This document shows, piece after piece, positions 18,504 to 26,597 of a stretch of DNA of 26,833 nt. The translations under genes and the position numbers were made by a program. Position 1 is the first letter of the stretch, and each line of letters begins with the position of its first letter. Source of the stretch: JBGPHT01 sp041484525 (GTDB lineage: Bacteria; Acidobacteriota; Terriglobia; Bryobacterales; Bryobacteraceae); the NCBI GenBank assembly GCA_041484525.1, contig JBGPHT010000101.1, positions 1 to 26,833 of the forward strand, in the 5' to 3' direction. The notes under the pieces were generated by a model that saw nothing but the letters and a program-made list of their open reading frames with translations, had not been told where the DNA came from and made no database searches.

Positions 18504-19358
18504 GTGAATACCCAACCTATCAGCGTCTACAACGGCCAGAGGGTAAACTGGCTCACGACCATTGTTTTGGTTTTCCTGCACGCGGGCGCGGTCGCCGCCT
18601 TTTTTCAGTTCACCTGGAGCGCCTTCGCCAGCTTCATCTTCCTCACCTGGATGTGCACCGGCCTCGGCATCAGTATGGGCTACCATCGCCTGCATACCCA
18701 CCGGTCTTACCGGGTGCCGAAGTTTATGGAATATTTCTTCGCGGTCTGCGGCGCTTTGACGCTTGAAGGCGGGCCGATCTTCTGGGTGGCGACGCATCGC
18801 CTCCACCACCAGAATTCGGATCAGCCGGGCGATCCGCACTCCCCGCGCGATGGCGCCTGGTGGGCTCACGTCGGCTGGATTCTCTTCGGCGACACCAATC
18901 ACAACAATACCCGGCTCATGTCGAAGTACGCGCCTGATCTGGCGAAGGACCGCTTCTACCTCTGGCTGAACAATTACCATTGGGTTCCCTCGGTGGTGCT
19001 CGGCGCCCTGCTGGTGGCGCTGGGCGGACTTCCCATGCTGCTGTGGGGCGGCTGCTTCCGGATCGTCTTCTCGCTGCACGGCACTTGGCTGGTCAATTCC
19101 GCGACGCACATGTGGGGCTCGCGCCGCTTCTCCACGCGCGACGATTCGCGCAATACCTGGTGGGTCGCGCTCATCACCTTCGGCGAGGGATGGCACAACA
19201 ACCACCATGCGCATCCGACGTCGGCGCGCCACGGCCTGGCTTGGTATGAGTTCGATCAATCGTGGATCACGATCAAGATCCTGGAGTTCTTCGGCGTAGC
19301 CAGATCCGTGCAAGTGGCCAAGCTTGACGCTGAGCCCGCCGAACAAGAAGCCGCCTGA
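18504..19358 (+). CDS. Membrane fatty-acid (acyl-CoA type) desaturase
   Basis: GTG 18504 is chosen because GGAGA lies just upstream (18496-18500); an in-frame GTG at 18480 would add eight residues. The 284-aa protein has the three His boxes of the di-iron desaturases: HRLHTH at 61-66, HRLHH at 98-102 and HNNHH at 231-235. Hydrophobic stretches at about 16-36, 40-60, 72-92 and 163-192 would place it in the inner membrane. It would put a cis double bond, probably delta-9, into saturated acyl chains using O2, so it implies aerobic or microaerobic growth. A kinase-regulator pair follows 48 bases downstream, which suggests but does not prove membrane-linked control. Confidence 0.93.
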   Translation: MNTQPISVYNGQRVNWLTTIVLVFLHAGAVAAFFQFTWSAFASFIFLTWMCTGLGISMGYHRLHTHRSYRVPKFMEYFFAVCGALTLEGGPIFWVATHRLHHQNSDQPGDPHSPRDGAWWAHVGWILFGDTNHNNTRLMSKYAPDLAKDRFYLWLNNYHWVPSVVLGALLVALGGLPMLLWGGCFRIVFSLHGTWLVNSATHMWGSRRFSTRDDSRNTWWVALITFGEGWHNNHHAHPTSARHGLAWYEFDQSWITIKILEFFGVARSVQVAKLDAEPAEQEAA

Positions 19359-19362
19359 AGCA

Positions 19363-19379
19363 CCGCCGGGATGCGGCGG
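19363..19379 (+). terminator. Hairpin between desaturase and histidine kinase genes
   Basis: CCGCCG (19363-19368) and CGGCGG (19374-19379) form a 6-bp GC-only stem with the loop GGATG, five bases after the desaturase stop. There is no T tract, so it could be a weak terminator or mRNA-processing or attenuation element between the two genes. Confidence 0.4.
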
Positions 19380-19406
19380 ACATCCCGTCCGACTTAAGCT
19401 GTAATC

Positions 19407-20300
19407 ATGGTCGTTGCAGGCCGCCGGAAATCGATCGCCTTCTTCATCGCGCTCGGCGCCGGCCTCATCTCCATCATCATTCTTCTGTACGTCGGCTGGG
19501 TGCTGCTGAACTGGCGCCACGGCATCCTGCTCGTCCTGGGAGTGCTGCTGCTCGGGATCATCATCAGCGGCATCGTGCTGAACACCCTCTTTCTGGTGCG
19601 CGAGATCCGGCGCAATGAGCAGCACGACGCGTTCATCAACGCGGTGACCCACGAACTGAAAACCCCGGTAGCATCCATCCGCCTTTATCTCGAGACTCTG
19701 CAGGCGCATCCGGTGGCGGAGGAGAAGCGCCAGGAGTTTTACCGCACCATGCTGCAGGATAGCGATCGTCTGCTCTCGACCATCGAGCAGATCCTGCGCA
19801 CCGGCCGCATCGGCGCGGCTACCCGCAGGCTCAATCTCGCGCCCATCGATCTGGCGGCCGTGGTGGAGGAGTGCCTTTCCCGTGCGCGGGCGCTCTACCA
19901 TGTTTCGCCCGAACACCTCACCCGCCTGGAGGGTCCGCGAGTGACGATTTCGGGCGATCTGGATGAAGTGCAGGCGGCGGTATCGAACCTCATCGACAAT
20001 GCCGTGAAGTATTCCCGGAGCGAAATCCACGTAACCGTCGAAACCGCGATTGTCGATGACAAGTACGTTTCGTTGCGAGTGACGGACCGGGGCGTAGGTA
20101 TTCCGCCTCCCGAGTTGAAGCGGATCTTCAAGCGTTTCTACCGCGTGCCGGGGCCGCTCGCGACCCGCATAAAAGGCACCGGACTCGGCCTGTATATCGT
20201 CCGCTCCGTGGCCAAGCGGCACGGCGGCCGGGCGTGGGCCGAGAGCGAAGGTCCGGGGCACGGCAGCATCTTCGTGATCCAGTTTCCAATTGCCAAATGA
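19407..20300 (+). CDS. Sensor histidine kinase with two membrane helices and no sensor loop
   Basis: The 297-aa protein has helices at about 10-34 (FFIALGAGLISIIILLYVGW) and 39-64 (ILLVLGVLLLGIIISGIVLN) with only a few residues between them, so it lacks a periplasmic sensor domain and is of the intramembrane-sensing class. A HisKA domain follows with AVTHELKTP (phosphoryl-accepting His82). The HATPase_c domain shows the N box SNLIDNAVKYS, G1 DRGVGIPPPELKRIFKRFYR and G2 GTGLGLYIVRSVAKRHGG. There is no HAMP or PAS. ATG 19407 has no clear ribosome site. The stop overlaps the response-regulator start by 4 bases, so the two form a coupled pair. The signal is unknown; the upstream desaturase makes membrane state a reasonable guess. 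Confidence 0.92.
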   Translation: MVVAGRRKSIAFFIALGAGLISIIILLYVGWVLLNWRHGILLVLGVLLLGIIISGIVLNTLFLVREIRRNEQHDAFINAVTHELKTPVASIRLYLETLQAHPVAEEKRQEFYRTMLQDSDRLLSTIEQILRTGRIGAATRRLNLAPIDLAAVVEECLSRARALYHVSPEHLTRLEGPRVTISGDLDEVQAAVSNLIDNAVKYSRSEIHVTVETAIVDDKYVSLRVTDRGVGIPPPELKRIFKRFYRVPGPLATRIKGTGLGLYIVRSVAKRHGGRAWAESEGPGHGSIFVIQFPIAK

Positions 20301-21031
20301 CTCGCATTCTGATCGTCGAGGACGAGCAGCACCTGGCCGAAGGCTTGCGCTTCAACCTGGAGGCCGAGGGTTATCAGGTGCAAGTGGTGGAGACGGGAGA
20401 AGCGGCGCTCGAATTGTTGGCGGGGGAAGCGCCGGCGGTGGACCTGGTGGTCCTGGATGTCATGCTGCCCGGCAGGGACGGCTTCTCTGTAATGTCGAAA
20501 ATGCGCCAGGACAGGCAGTTCATTCCGACTCTCATGTTGACCGCGCGCGGCCATTCCGAGGACGTGCTGCGGGGCTTCGCCGCGGGCGCGGACGACTACC
20601 TGACCAAGCCCTTCGACCTCGCCATTCTGATGGCCCGCATCCGCGGCCTGCTGCGACGCTTCGAGTGGTCGCGGACATCTCCGGCCGCCGTGGCCGCCGA
20701 GACCGAATCGCCGGATGAGTTCACGTTCGGCGACAAGTCGGTGCACTTCCGGCTGTTGGAACTGCGTGTCCGCGATCAGGTCTTTCCGCTTACCTTAATG
20801 GAGGCGAACTTACTTCGCTACCTGATCCGGCACGAAGGCAAGCCGGTCTCTCGCAAGGCGATGCTCGAAGAAGTCTGGGGTCTGCGGGAAGACACCGACA
20901 CGCGCGCCATCGACAACTTTATTGTGCACTTGAGGAGATACATCGAGGAAGACGCGCGGCGTCCGCGGCACTTACTGACGGTGCGCGGAGTGGGTTATCG
21001 CTTTGTGGCGCGGCCAGCGGAATCGGGCTGA
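20297..21031 (+). CDS. OmpR/PhoB-family response regulator
   Basis: ATG 20297 overlaps the kinase stop as ATGA. The 244-aa protein opens with MTRILIVEDEQHLAEGL (acidic pocket E8, D9), has the phosphorylated Asp54 in VVLDVMLPGRDGF, Thr in LTARG and Lys104 in YLTKPFD: an intact receiver. A linker of ~25 residues leads to a winged-helix DNA-binding domain of the OmpR type (FPLTLMEANLLRYLIRHEGK, RKAMLEEVWG, RAIDNFIVHLRRYIEED, VRGVGYRF). It is the partner of the upstream kinase and would bind direct-repeat sites at target promoters; the targets are unknown. It ends 6 bases before the stop of the leftward dehydratase pseudogene. Confidence 0.93.
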   Translation: MTRILIVEDEQHLAEGLRFNLEAEGYQVQVVETGEAALELLAGEAPAVDLVVLDVMLPGRDGFSVMSKMRQDRQFIPTLMLTARGHSEDVLRGFAAGADDYLTKPFDLAILMARIRGLLRRFEWSRTSPAAVAAETESPDEFTFGDKSVHFRLLELRVRDQVFPLTLMEANLLRYLIRHEGKPVSRKAMLEEVWGLREDTDTRAIDNFIVHLRRYIEEDARRPRHLLTVRGVGYRFVARPAESG

Positions 21032-21037
21032 GGGGCC

Positions 21038-22252
21038 TTACCAATCGACGACAGAACCGTCGTCCGGGTCGTAACGAGTGCGGTACTCTTGGGGCTCCCC
21101 AACCTGGGCCATCAGTTTATTCTCGTCGATGGTTATGCCGAGGCCCGGCTCGGTTGGCAGTTCGCGATGACCGTTCTTCACCGGAGGCAAGGGTTTCGCG
21201 AGGAGGTTGGTGTGCTCCGCATCGCCGCGCTCCTGGATGAGGAAATTCGGGATCGACGCGGCCACCTGAAGGCTCGCGGCCAGCGAGCACGGTCCCTGCG
21301 GATTGTGCGGCGCGATCGGCAGGTAGTAAGCCTCCGCCATTCCCGCAATCAGCCGGAGCTCCGTGATACCGCCGGCGTAGCAGACGTCCGGTTGGAGAAT
21401 CATGGCCGCCCGTTTTTCGAGAATTTCCCTGAAGCCCCACTTGGTAAAGATGCGCTCACCCGTAGCCAGTGGGATGTGAGTCTTCTTCGCCAGCTCGGCC
21501 ATTACGTCCACGTTGAGGGGCTGCACGACCTCTTCATAAAACCAGGGATGATACGGCTCCAGCGCTTTTATGAGAAGCGAGGCCGTGGGCGGCTCAACTG
21601 CGCCATGAAAATCGATCCAATATCGATCCCGGAACCGTAACGCTCCCGCAGAGCTTTGAAACGCTCCGCCACCTCATCCACGAACTTCTGCCCCTCAACA
21701 TATTTGAAAGGAGCTCGTGTCGCATTCGGCGCCACTTTCATCGCGTTGACGCCGGTAGCCGCATTGACCTGACCGTAGACGCGGATCCGGTCGCGTGTCG
21801 GGCCGCCTAGCAGTTTGTAAACAGGGACGCCATATACTTTGCCCTTGATGTCCCAGAGCGCCTGATCGATCCCGCTGAGGATGGCAGTCTTGATCGGCCC
21901 TCCGCGATAAAACGCTCCGCGGTGAATCGCCTGCCAGTGAAACACCACGCGATTGGGGTCCTGGCCTACCAGGTAGCGTCCGGCTTCGAGCGCTCCGGCG
22001 GGCGCAGGCCTTGGCGTCGTCCTTGAGCATTTCGCCCCAACCCACGATGCCGGCATCGGTCGAGACCTTCACAAATACCCATGAGTTCTTGAGGACAAAC
22101 GCTTCCACCTTGGTGACCTTGATCCGATCGTTCGGCCCCACAGCGGCCGCTTCGGTGCGATCGGCGGTGAACAGCGCATCCAGACCGAATAGTGTGCCTG
22201 TTGCGAAGGCGCTCCGCAGCAAGGATCGGCGATCGATTTGTGCTCTTGGCAT
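21038..22252 (-). pseudogene. Frameshifted Tat-exported enolase-superfamily dehydratase (galactonate dehydratase-like)
   Basis: Leftward from ATG 22252, a twin-arginine signal (DRRSLLRSAFATG) leads into a mandelate racemase/muconate-lactonising-type N-terminal domain (VEAFVLKNSWVFVKVSTDAG, GWGEMLKDD). Near 22000-22015 the frame shifts to ALEAGRYLVGQDPNRVVFHW, QALWDIKGKVYGVPVYKLLGG and ERYGSGIDIG. Near 21614-21620 a missing base moves it again to IDFHGAVEPPTASLL. From there to the end it is intact, including FYEEVVQP, LATGERIFTKWGF and IAPHNPQGPCSL. The metal ligands and catalytic His of the D-galactonate dehydratase group are all present across the three frames, and the order matches a ~400-aa parent. 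So it is a recent inactivation by two indels, or a sequence error. A Tat-exported member is notable, since classical DgoD is cytoplasmic. Confidence 0.85.
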
Positions 22253-22458
22253 TTGATGGACTACCCTTTCCGGGGTCAATTCTACACTAGGCAGGCGGCG
22301 TTAGTACCGGGGACACAAAGCCGAAGCGAACATTGAATCCCGGGGGTTCATGTTCGCACCTGGGGCAATGCAGATCTTCAGGTCCGAAATCGTTAACGGT
22401 CCCGCGCACGCGCGACCCGGCGATAGTCGCGGCGGTGGCGGTTCGACTGCTCGCTGTC

Positions 22459-22698
22459 CTAGCTGGCCAGAAGGCACAACCGGCGGGCGGCACGACGAGC
22501 CTTCAGGCGTTCATTGGCCTTCTTCTGCTTTTCTGCCGATACCACGGCCTGACATCCGTCGCAGCGCTTCCGGATGCGGGATCGCGTGACGAACTCGGCG
22601 TTGCAGCGCCGGCACTGCTTCGTCATCGTCTCCTCGAGCGGGAGGATGCCCGGCTTCTTGGGCAGTAAATGGGAGTAATGGAAATCGCAATGATTCAT
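22459..22698 (-). CDS. Small zinc-ribbon protein, 79 aa
   Basis: ATG 22698 has GAGG 8 bases upstream; an internal ATG 22626 with GAGGAG close before it would give 55 aa. The core reads CRRCNAEFVTRSRIRKRCDGCQ: two CxxC pairs 14 residues apart, a likely zinc ribbon. It is followed by a Lys/Arg/Ala-rich helix (SAEKQKKANERLKARRAARR) that could bind nucleic acid. There is no signal peptide and no membrane segment. I do not recognise a named family. No close neighbour on the same strand shares an operon with it. The reading frame could be fortuitous, but the Cys spacing and ribosome site favour a real gene. Confidence 0.5.
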   Translation of the reverse strand: MNHCDFHYSHLLPKKPGILPLEETMTKQCRRCNAEFVTRSRIRKRCDGCQAVVSAEKQKKANERLKARRAARRLCLLAS

Positions 22699-22934
22699 GT
22701 CCGGTACCTCGCGTGATCGCCTGACCGTTTCAGGGTCCACGCAGTTTGACTGGGTGCAATTGCGCATGGGGTAGGGCAAAACGACACTCTCGGCCGCCTT
22801 TTGGGGGTGAAACCGTATCCCATTCTGTGGAAAGAACTTCCCGCTTGCGGGAACGAATACTGAGGCTGGTTCGATCCGCTCGATAAGCGAACTGTCATGG
22901 TTCTAACAATCTTCATGCACGCCACCAGCCGAAC

Positions 22935-23408
22935 TCAAGCCGCATTCGGGGCCGCCGGCCGGTAAAATTCCTCCGCACCCATGAGTTCCCACTTCAAGTG
23001 GTTGATATAAAAGAGCAAAAGCGGCTCCGGCCAAGTTGCGCGAAACTTTTCGAGGAGCCGGCTTTCCCAACCGTCGGTGAAGTAGGGTTTGGGGTCCATC
23101 TCCTTGGCGAAAAAACCGTTCTCGTGCGGTACGCCGAGGAAGTCTAGCACCGCGACGATCATGTCCAAATGGGACACCAGGACCGCCTGGGCCAGGTCTT
23201 TGCCGAAGTCTTCGTCGCGCTCCGCGAGCCGCGTCCAGAACTTCGGAACAGCCTTGCGCAGGATTTCGGTGTTGACCTTATGCAGATGGGCGCGAACCTT
23301 GAAGCCCTCATAAATCTGGTAGGTCTTCAGCTTCCCGATGGAGATGCCGCGGATGAGTTGTCCGAACGCTTCTTCGCCCAAGCCCAGGTAGACATCCGAT
23401 ATCTGCAT
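22935..23408 (-). CDS. Uncharacterised 157-aa cytoplasmic protein
   Basis: This soluble, mostly helical protein has no signal peptide. Features seen: LGLGEEAFGQLIRGISIGKLKTYQIYE near the N-terminus, a middle Lys/Arg/Glu-rich region (VNTEILRKAVPKFWTRLAER), HLDMIVAVLDFLGVPHENGFF, and an aromatic C-terminal part (ATWPEPLLLFYINHLKWEL). No catalytic motif or known domain is recognised. Codon composition matches neighbouring real genes and no better frame overlaps. No clear ribosome site precedes ATG 23408. It diverges from the PadR gene at 23522, with about 110 bases between holding the PadR promoter and operator, so co-regulation is possible. Confidence 0.7.
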   Translation of the reverse strand: MQISDVYLGLGEEAFGQLIRGISIGKLKTYQIYEGFKVRAHLHKVNTEILRKAVPKFWTRLAERDEDFGKDLAQAVLVSHLDMIVAVLDFLGVPHENGFFAKEMDPKPYFTDGWESRLLEKFRATWPEPLLLFYINHLKWELMGAEEFYRPAAPNAA

Positions 23409-23477
23409 AAATTGTCAGGTTATCACGTGCCGGGCCTTTTCTGCGGAGGTGGGGGTCCGGTTCTCCGTTCGCATGCC

Positions 23478-23506
23478 TTGACAATCTACATATTCGAGCT
23501 TAGTAT
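23478..23506 (+). promoter_or_regulatory. Strong sigma-70-like promoter of the PadR-ADOP operon
   Basis: A perfect -35 TTGACA at 23478-23483 and TAGTAT at 23501-23506 are separated by exactly 17 bases. The expected start near 23513 leaves a leader of only about 9 bases before ATG 23522, where no ribosome site is visible, so translation is probably near-leaderless. Confidence 0.75.
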
Positions 23507-23510
23507 GTAG
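23486..23510. promoter_or_regulatory. Inverted repeat overlapping the promoter, probable PadR operator
   Basis: CTACATA (23486-23492) and TATGTAG (23504-23510) are perfect inverted 7-mers separated by 11 bases. They lie between the -35 and -10 boxes and cover the -10. PadR-family regulators are known to bind dyads with ACAT/ATGT half-sites, so this is most likely the autoregulatory operator of the next gene: binding would block RNA polymerase. The link is inference from motif and place. Confidence 0.7.
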
Positions 23511-23521
23511 GTCATCTAGGT

Positions 23522-23854
23522 ATGGACGCGAAGAAATCAGACTTACTGCAGGGCACGCTCGACATGCTGGTGCTCAAGATTGTGGCCTTGGGGCCGATCC
23601 ACGGGTACGGCATCGCGCAGCGCATCAACCGGATTTCGCGCGAGGTGTTGCAGGTGCAGCAGGGCTCGCTCTATCCGGCGCTCCACCGCCTGGAGAAGCG
23701 CGACCTGCTCGAGGCGGAGTGGCGCGAAGTCGGGGGGCGGGAGGCGAAATTCTATTCGCTCACCAGGACGGGGCGGAAACAGCTTGAAGCCGAGCGGCAG
23801 AACTGGGAGCGGTTGGCGGGAGCGGTCGCGATGATTCTGCGCACCGCCGAGTAG
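23522..23854 (+). CDS. PadR-family transcriptional regulator coupled to ADOP permease
   Basis: The 110-aa protein is a short PadR: DLLQGTLDMLVLKIVALGPIHGYGIAQRI, the winged-helix core VLQVQQGSLYPALHRLEKRDLLEAEW, wing GGREAKFYSLTRTGRKQLEAE, then a C-terminal dimer helix. This subtype typically sits directly before ADOP permeases in Acidobacteria, as here, where the permease GTG is 9 bases after its stop. The strong promoter upstream is overlapped by a perfect ACATA/TATGT dyad, so negative autoregulation of the pair is likely. Its wing differs from that of the PadR at 9946 (GGREAKFYSLTRTG against RKVYRATALG), consistent with distinct ligands or operators. Confidence 0.92.
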   Translation: MDAKKSDLLQGTLDMLVLKIVALGPIHGYGIAQRINRISREVLQVQQGSLYPALHRLEKRDLLEAEWREVGGREAKFYSLTRTGRKQLEAERQNWERLAGAVAMILRTAE

Positions 23855-23863
23855 GAGACAGTT

Positions 23864-26504
23864 GTGAAGGGAATCCGCAGGCTGCTAGGGCGAGGCCGGA
23901 TGGAGCGCGAGCTGGACAAGGAGCTGCGCTTCCATTTCGAAAACCTCGTCGAGAACAATATCCGCGCGGGCATGGCGCCCTCGGAGGCGCGGCGGCAGGC
24001 GAGGATCGAGTTCGGCGGCCAGGCGCAGATCCGCGAGGAGTGCAGGGAAGTGCGGGCGCTCCATTGGGTGGAAACGGTGTGGGCGGATGTGCGCTACTCC
24101 TGGCGCGCGCTGCGTGCGAGCAAGGCATTCACGGTGACGGCGGTGCTTTCACTCGCGCTCGGCATCGGGGCGAACGCGGCCATCTTCACGCTGCTGCATG
24201 CGGCGCTGTGGAAGCCGCTGCCGGTGCCGGAGCCGGATGAGCTGTACCATCTCATGCGCAGCGACGGCCAGTTGGACCGCTGGAGCTATTCGTGGGTGCT
24301 GTATCGCGAGCTGAGCCACGCGATGGAGCCGTACGGAGCACTGTTGGCGCGGGGTTCGGCGGGGCCGCGGGAGTTTAGCGCCAATGGAGGCGAGACCGAG
24401 CGCGTGACCGGGGAAGCCGTTTCGGGCGATTATTTCCGCACGCTCCAGGTGGGCGCCGTGGCGGGACGGCTGCTCGAACCGGCCGACGACGAGACTCCAG
24501 GCAGCAACGCCGTCATCGTGCTCAGCCATTCGTTCTGGGAGCGGCGCTTCCGTGCGGACCCGTCGACGATTCGGAAAGATTGTGCAGTACGAGGAATTGC
24601 CCTTCCGCGCGATCGGTGTGGCGCAAGCAGGCTTCCGCGGCGTGGATGCGGGTATCGCCACGGATGCATGGGTGCCGGTCACGGCCGTGGATACGGGTCT
24701 CACCGAAGCCGGCTCGAGTTGGCTGGATGTGCTGGCGCGAGTGCGGCCCGGCGTCAACCCGGCGCAGGCTCAAGCGGCCCTCGTAGCGCGCTTTCAGAGG
24801 CACGTGGCGGAGGAACTGCTGCCCGGTTCGACGGGCCGGTATCTGGAAAGCCTCAAGGCGCAGCATGTTCGGTTGCGCCCGGCGGCTTCCGGATTTGCCC
24901 ACGACGGCCGCGAATACGAGATGCCTCTGCTGGTGTTGCTGGCAGTGGTCGGAGTGGTGCTGTTGATCTCGTGCGCCAACGTCGCCAACCTGCTGCTGGC
25001 GCGCAACCTGGCGCGGCGGCAGGAGATCTCCGTCCGGCTGGCGCTGGGCGCGGGGCGCGGACGGATCGCGGCGCAACTGCTGACAGAGAGCCTGATGGTG
25101 GCTCTGGCAGGGGCGATGCTGGGGCTCGGGTTGGGCGTATGGGGCAGCCGTCTGCTCCTGAAATTGCTTCCACCGGCGCGCGTGCCGCTCGCCTTCGATC
25201 TGCACCCGGACATGGTTGTCCTGGGATGGACCGCCCTGATTGCGGTGGCGACAGCGGTGCTGTGCGGCATCGGTCCGGCATGGCGCGCAGGCCGCAGCGG
25301 GAACGGCTTCAACCTGGACGGTGGGCGGGTCACCCGGCGCAGCTTCGCAGGCAAGGCGCTAGTGGCGGGACAACTCGCGCTGTCGCTGGTCCTGATTACC
25401 GGTGCGGGACTGTTTCTGAAGACCCTGCATCGGCTGGCGACGACGGATCTCGGATTCCGGCCGGAGAGGGTGGTGGCATTCGAGCTTTCATTTTCACGCG
25501 CTGTGTCGCAGGAGCATCGGGCGCAGGTCTCGGGCGAGATTCTTGCGCGGCTCGGGGAGCGTGACGGATTCTCAGCGACGTATACCTGGCCAGGCGTGTA
25601 CGAAAACGGCGCGTGGACAAACGGTGTGAAGCTGGTCGACGGCAACGCGCCCCCTCCGGCTGCGGATAACGATGCGCAAGCCATCGCTGTGGGACCGGAA
25701 TTCTTCGAAACGCTGGGCATCGGTCTGTTGGCCGGGCGGACCATCAACCTACACGATGACGCCGCCGCGCCCGTGGTGGTGGTGAATGAGAGCTTTGCAC
25801 GGAAATACTTTTCGGGCGTACTGCCCGTGGGGCATCACATAACGATGGGTGCGCGAAAGCCGGTGGAGAGAGAGATCGTAGGCGTAGTACGCGACGTGAA
25901 GCACATGGGCGTGAAGGCGAAGGTTTTGCCCGGCATCTACTTTCCCGCGCTGTAGAGGGGCGGATTGAGAGGAACGCTGCTGGTGCGTTCGAAGCTCACG
26001 ATCGCGCAGTTGGCGAGCGTAGTTCGAGCCGAGGTGAAGCAGGCCGATCCGGCGGCGCAGATCGAGCGTATGAGCACGCTCGAAACGGCGGTAAACACGA
26101 TGATCTCGCGCGAGCGCTTGATTGCGTTTCTCTCGACGGCGTTCGCGGGGCTCGCGGCCGTGCTGGCGGCGATCGGCTTGTACGGGTTGATGGCGTACAA
26201 CATGTCGCGGCGCACGAGCGAGATCGGCATTCGAATAGCCCTGGGCGCGCGTCCGTCGGACATTCGGCGGCTGGCGCTTCGAGAATCGCTCAGTCTCATC
26301 GCGGCCGGTGTGGCGGTCGGCGCTCCGGCGGCGCTGGCTGCTGGAGGCTTGGTTCGCGGTCTGCTCAACGGCATGAATCCGGCAGATCCGTGGGTGCTGT
26401 CCGGCGGTGCGCTGTTGCTGTTACTGGTCGCGCTTTTGGCGGGATGGCTGCCCGCGTCGAGGGCAGCGAGAGTGGATCCCAACTCTGCATTGCGGCGGGG
26501 GTAG
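23864..26504 (+). pseudogene. ADOP-type FtsX/MacB permease broken by one frameshift and one amber codon
   Basis: GTG 23864 has AGGAG 6 bases upstream. The N-terminus is typical of ADOP: MERELDKELRFHFENL, EARRQARIEFGG, then SWRALRASKAFTVTAVLSLAL (helix 1). Frame 1 runs to about 24571. There an extra C at 24572 turns STIGKIVQYEELPF into STIRKDC; removing it restores the reading frame, which continues through PLLVLLAVVGVVLLISCANV, ARRQEISVRLALGAG and the second FtsX half. At 25953-25955 an in-frame TAG follows YFPAL. The same frame resumes with RGGLRGTLLVRSKLT and ends SRAARVDPNSALRRG at 26504. The rebuilt protein is ~880 aa, normal for ADOP. A CAG-to-TAG change explains the stop. The function of ADOPs is unknown, and this one is almost certainly inactive. 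Confidence 0.9.
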
Positions 26505-26510
26505 ACGAGG

Positions 26511-26597
26511 GCGTGAAAGAATGCGGGGACGCGCCTACATTGCGGATAGGTTGCGGCTGTCGCGTAGGTCGCCCGGAGCGTCCCCGGATTCTTTCAC
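26511..26597 (+). repeat. Long inverted repeat after the permease, formed by an inverted partial unit and the first tandem unit
   Basis: GTGAAAGAATGCGGGGACGC at 26513-26532 pairs with the complementary stretch at 26578-26597 with one mismatch in 20, giving a stem around a 45-base loop. The left arm is an inverted partial copy of the 43-bp unit that starts at 26564. It begins 9 bases after the permease stop and could act as a transcription barrier; there is no T tract. Confidence 0.8.

Noticed and set aside
18375..20261. 628-codon leftward open frame opposite the desaturase and kinase
   Set aside because: It is the mirror of two clearly recognisable rightward genes; its translation is rich in Arg/His/Gln with no domain, typical of antisense frames in GC-rich DNA.
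22287..22493. Leftward 68-codon frame containing a CPRC motif
   Set aside because: It overlaps the end of the zinc-ribbon gene in another frame, has no ribosome site and only one Cys pair; not enough to call a gene.
22699..22934. Leftward 76-codon frame between the zinc-ribbon gene and the 157-aa protein
   Set aside because: No start signal, no domain and irregular composition; treated as intergenic.
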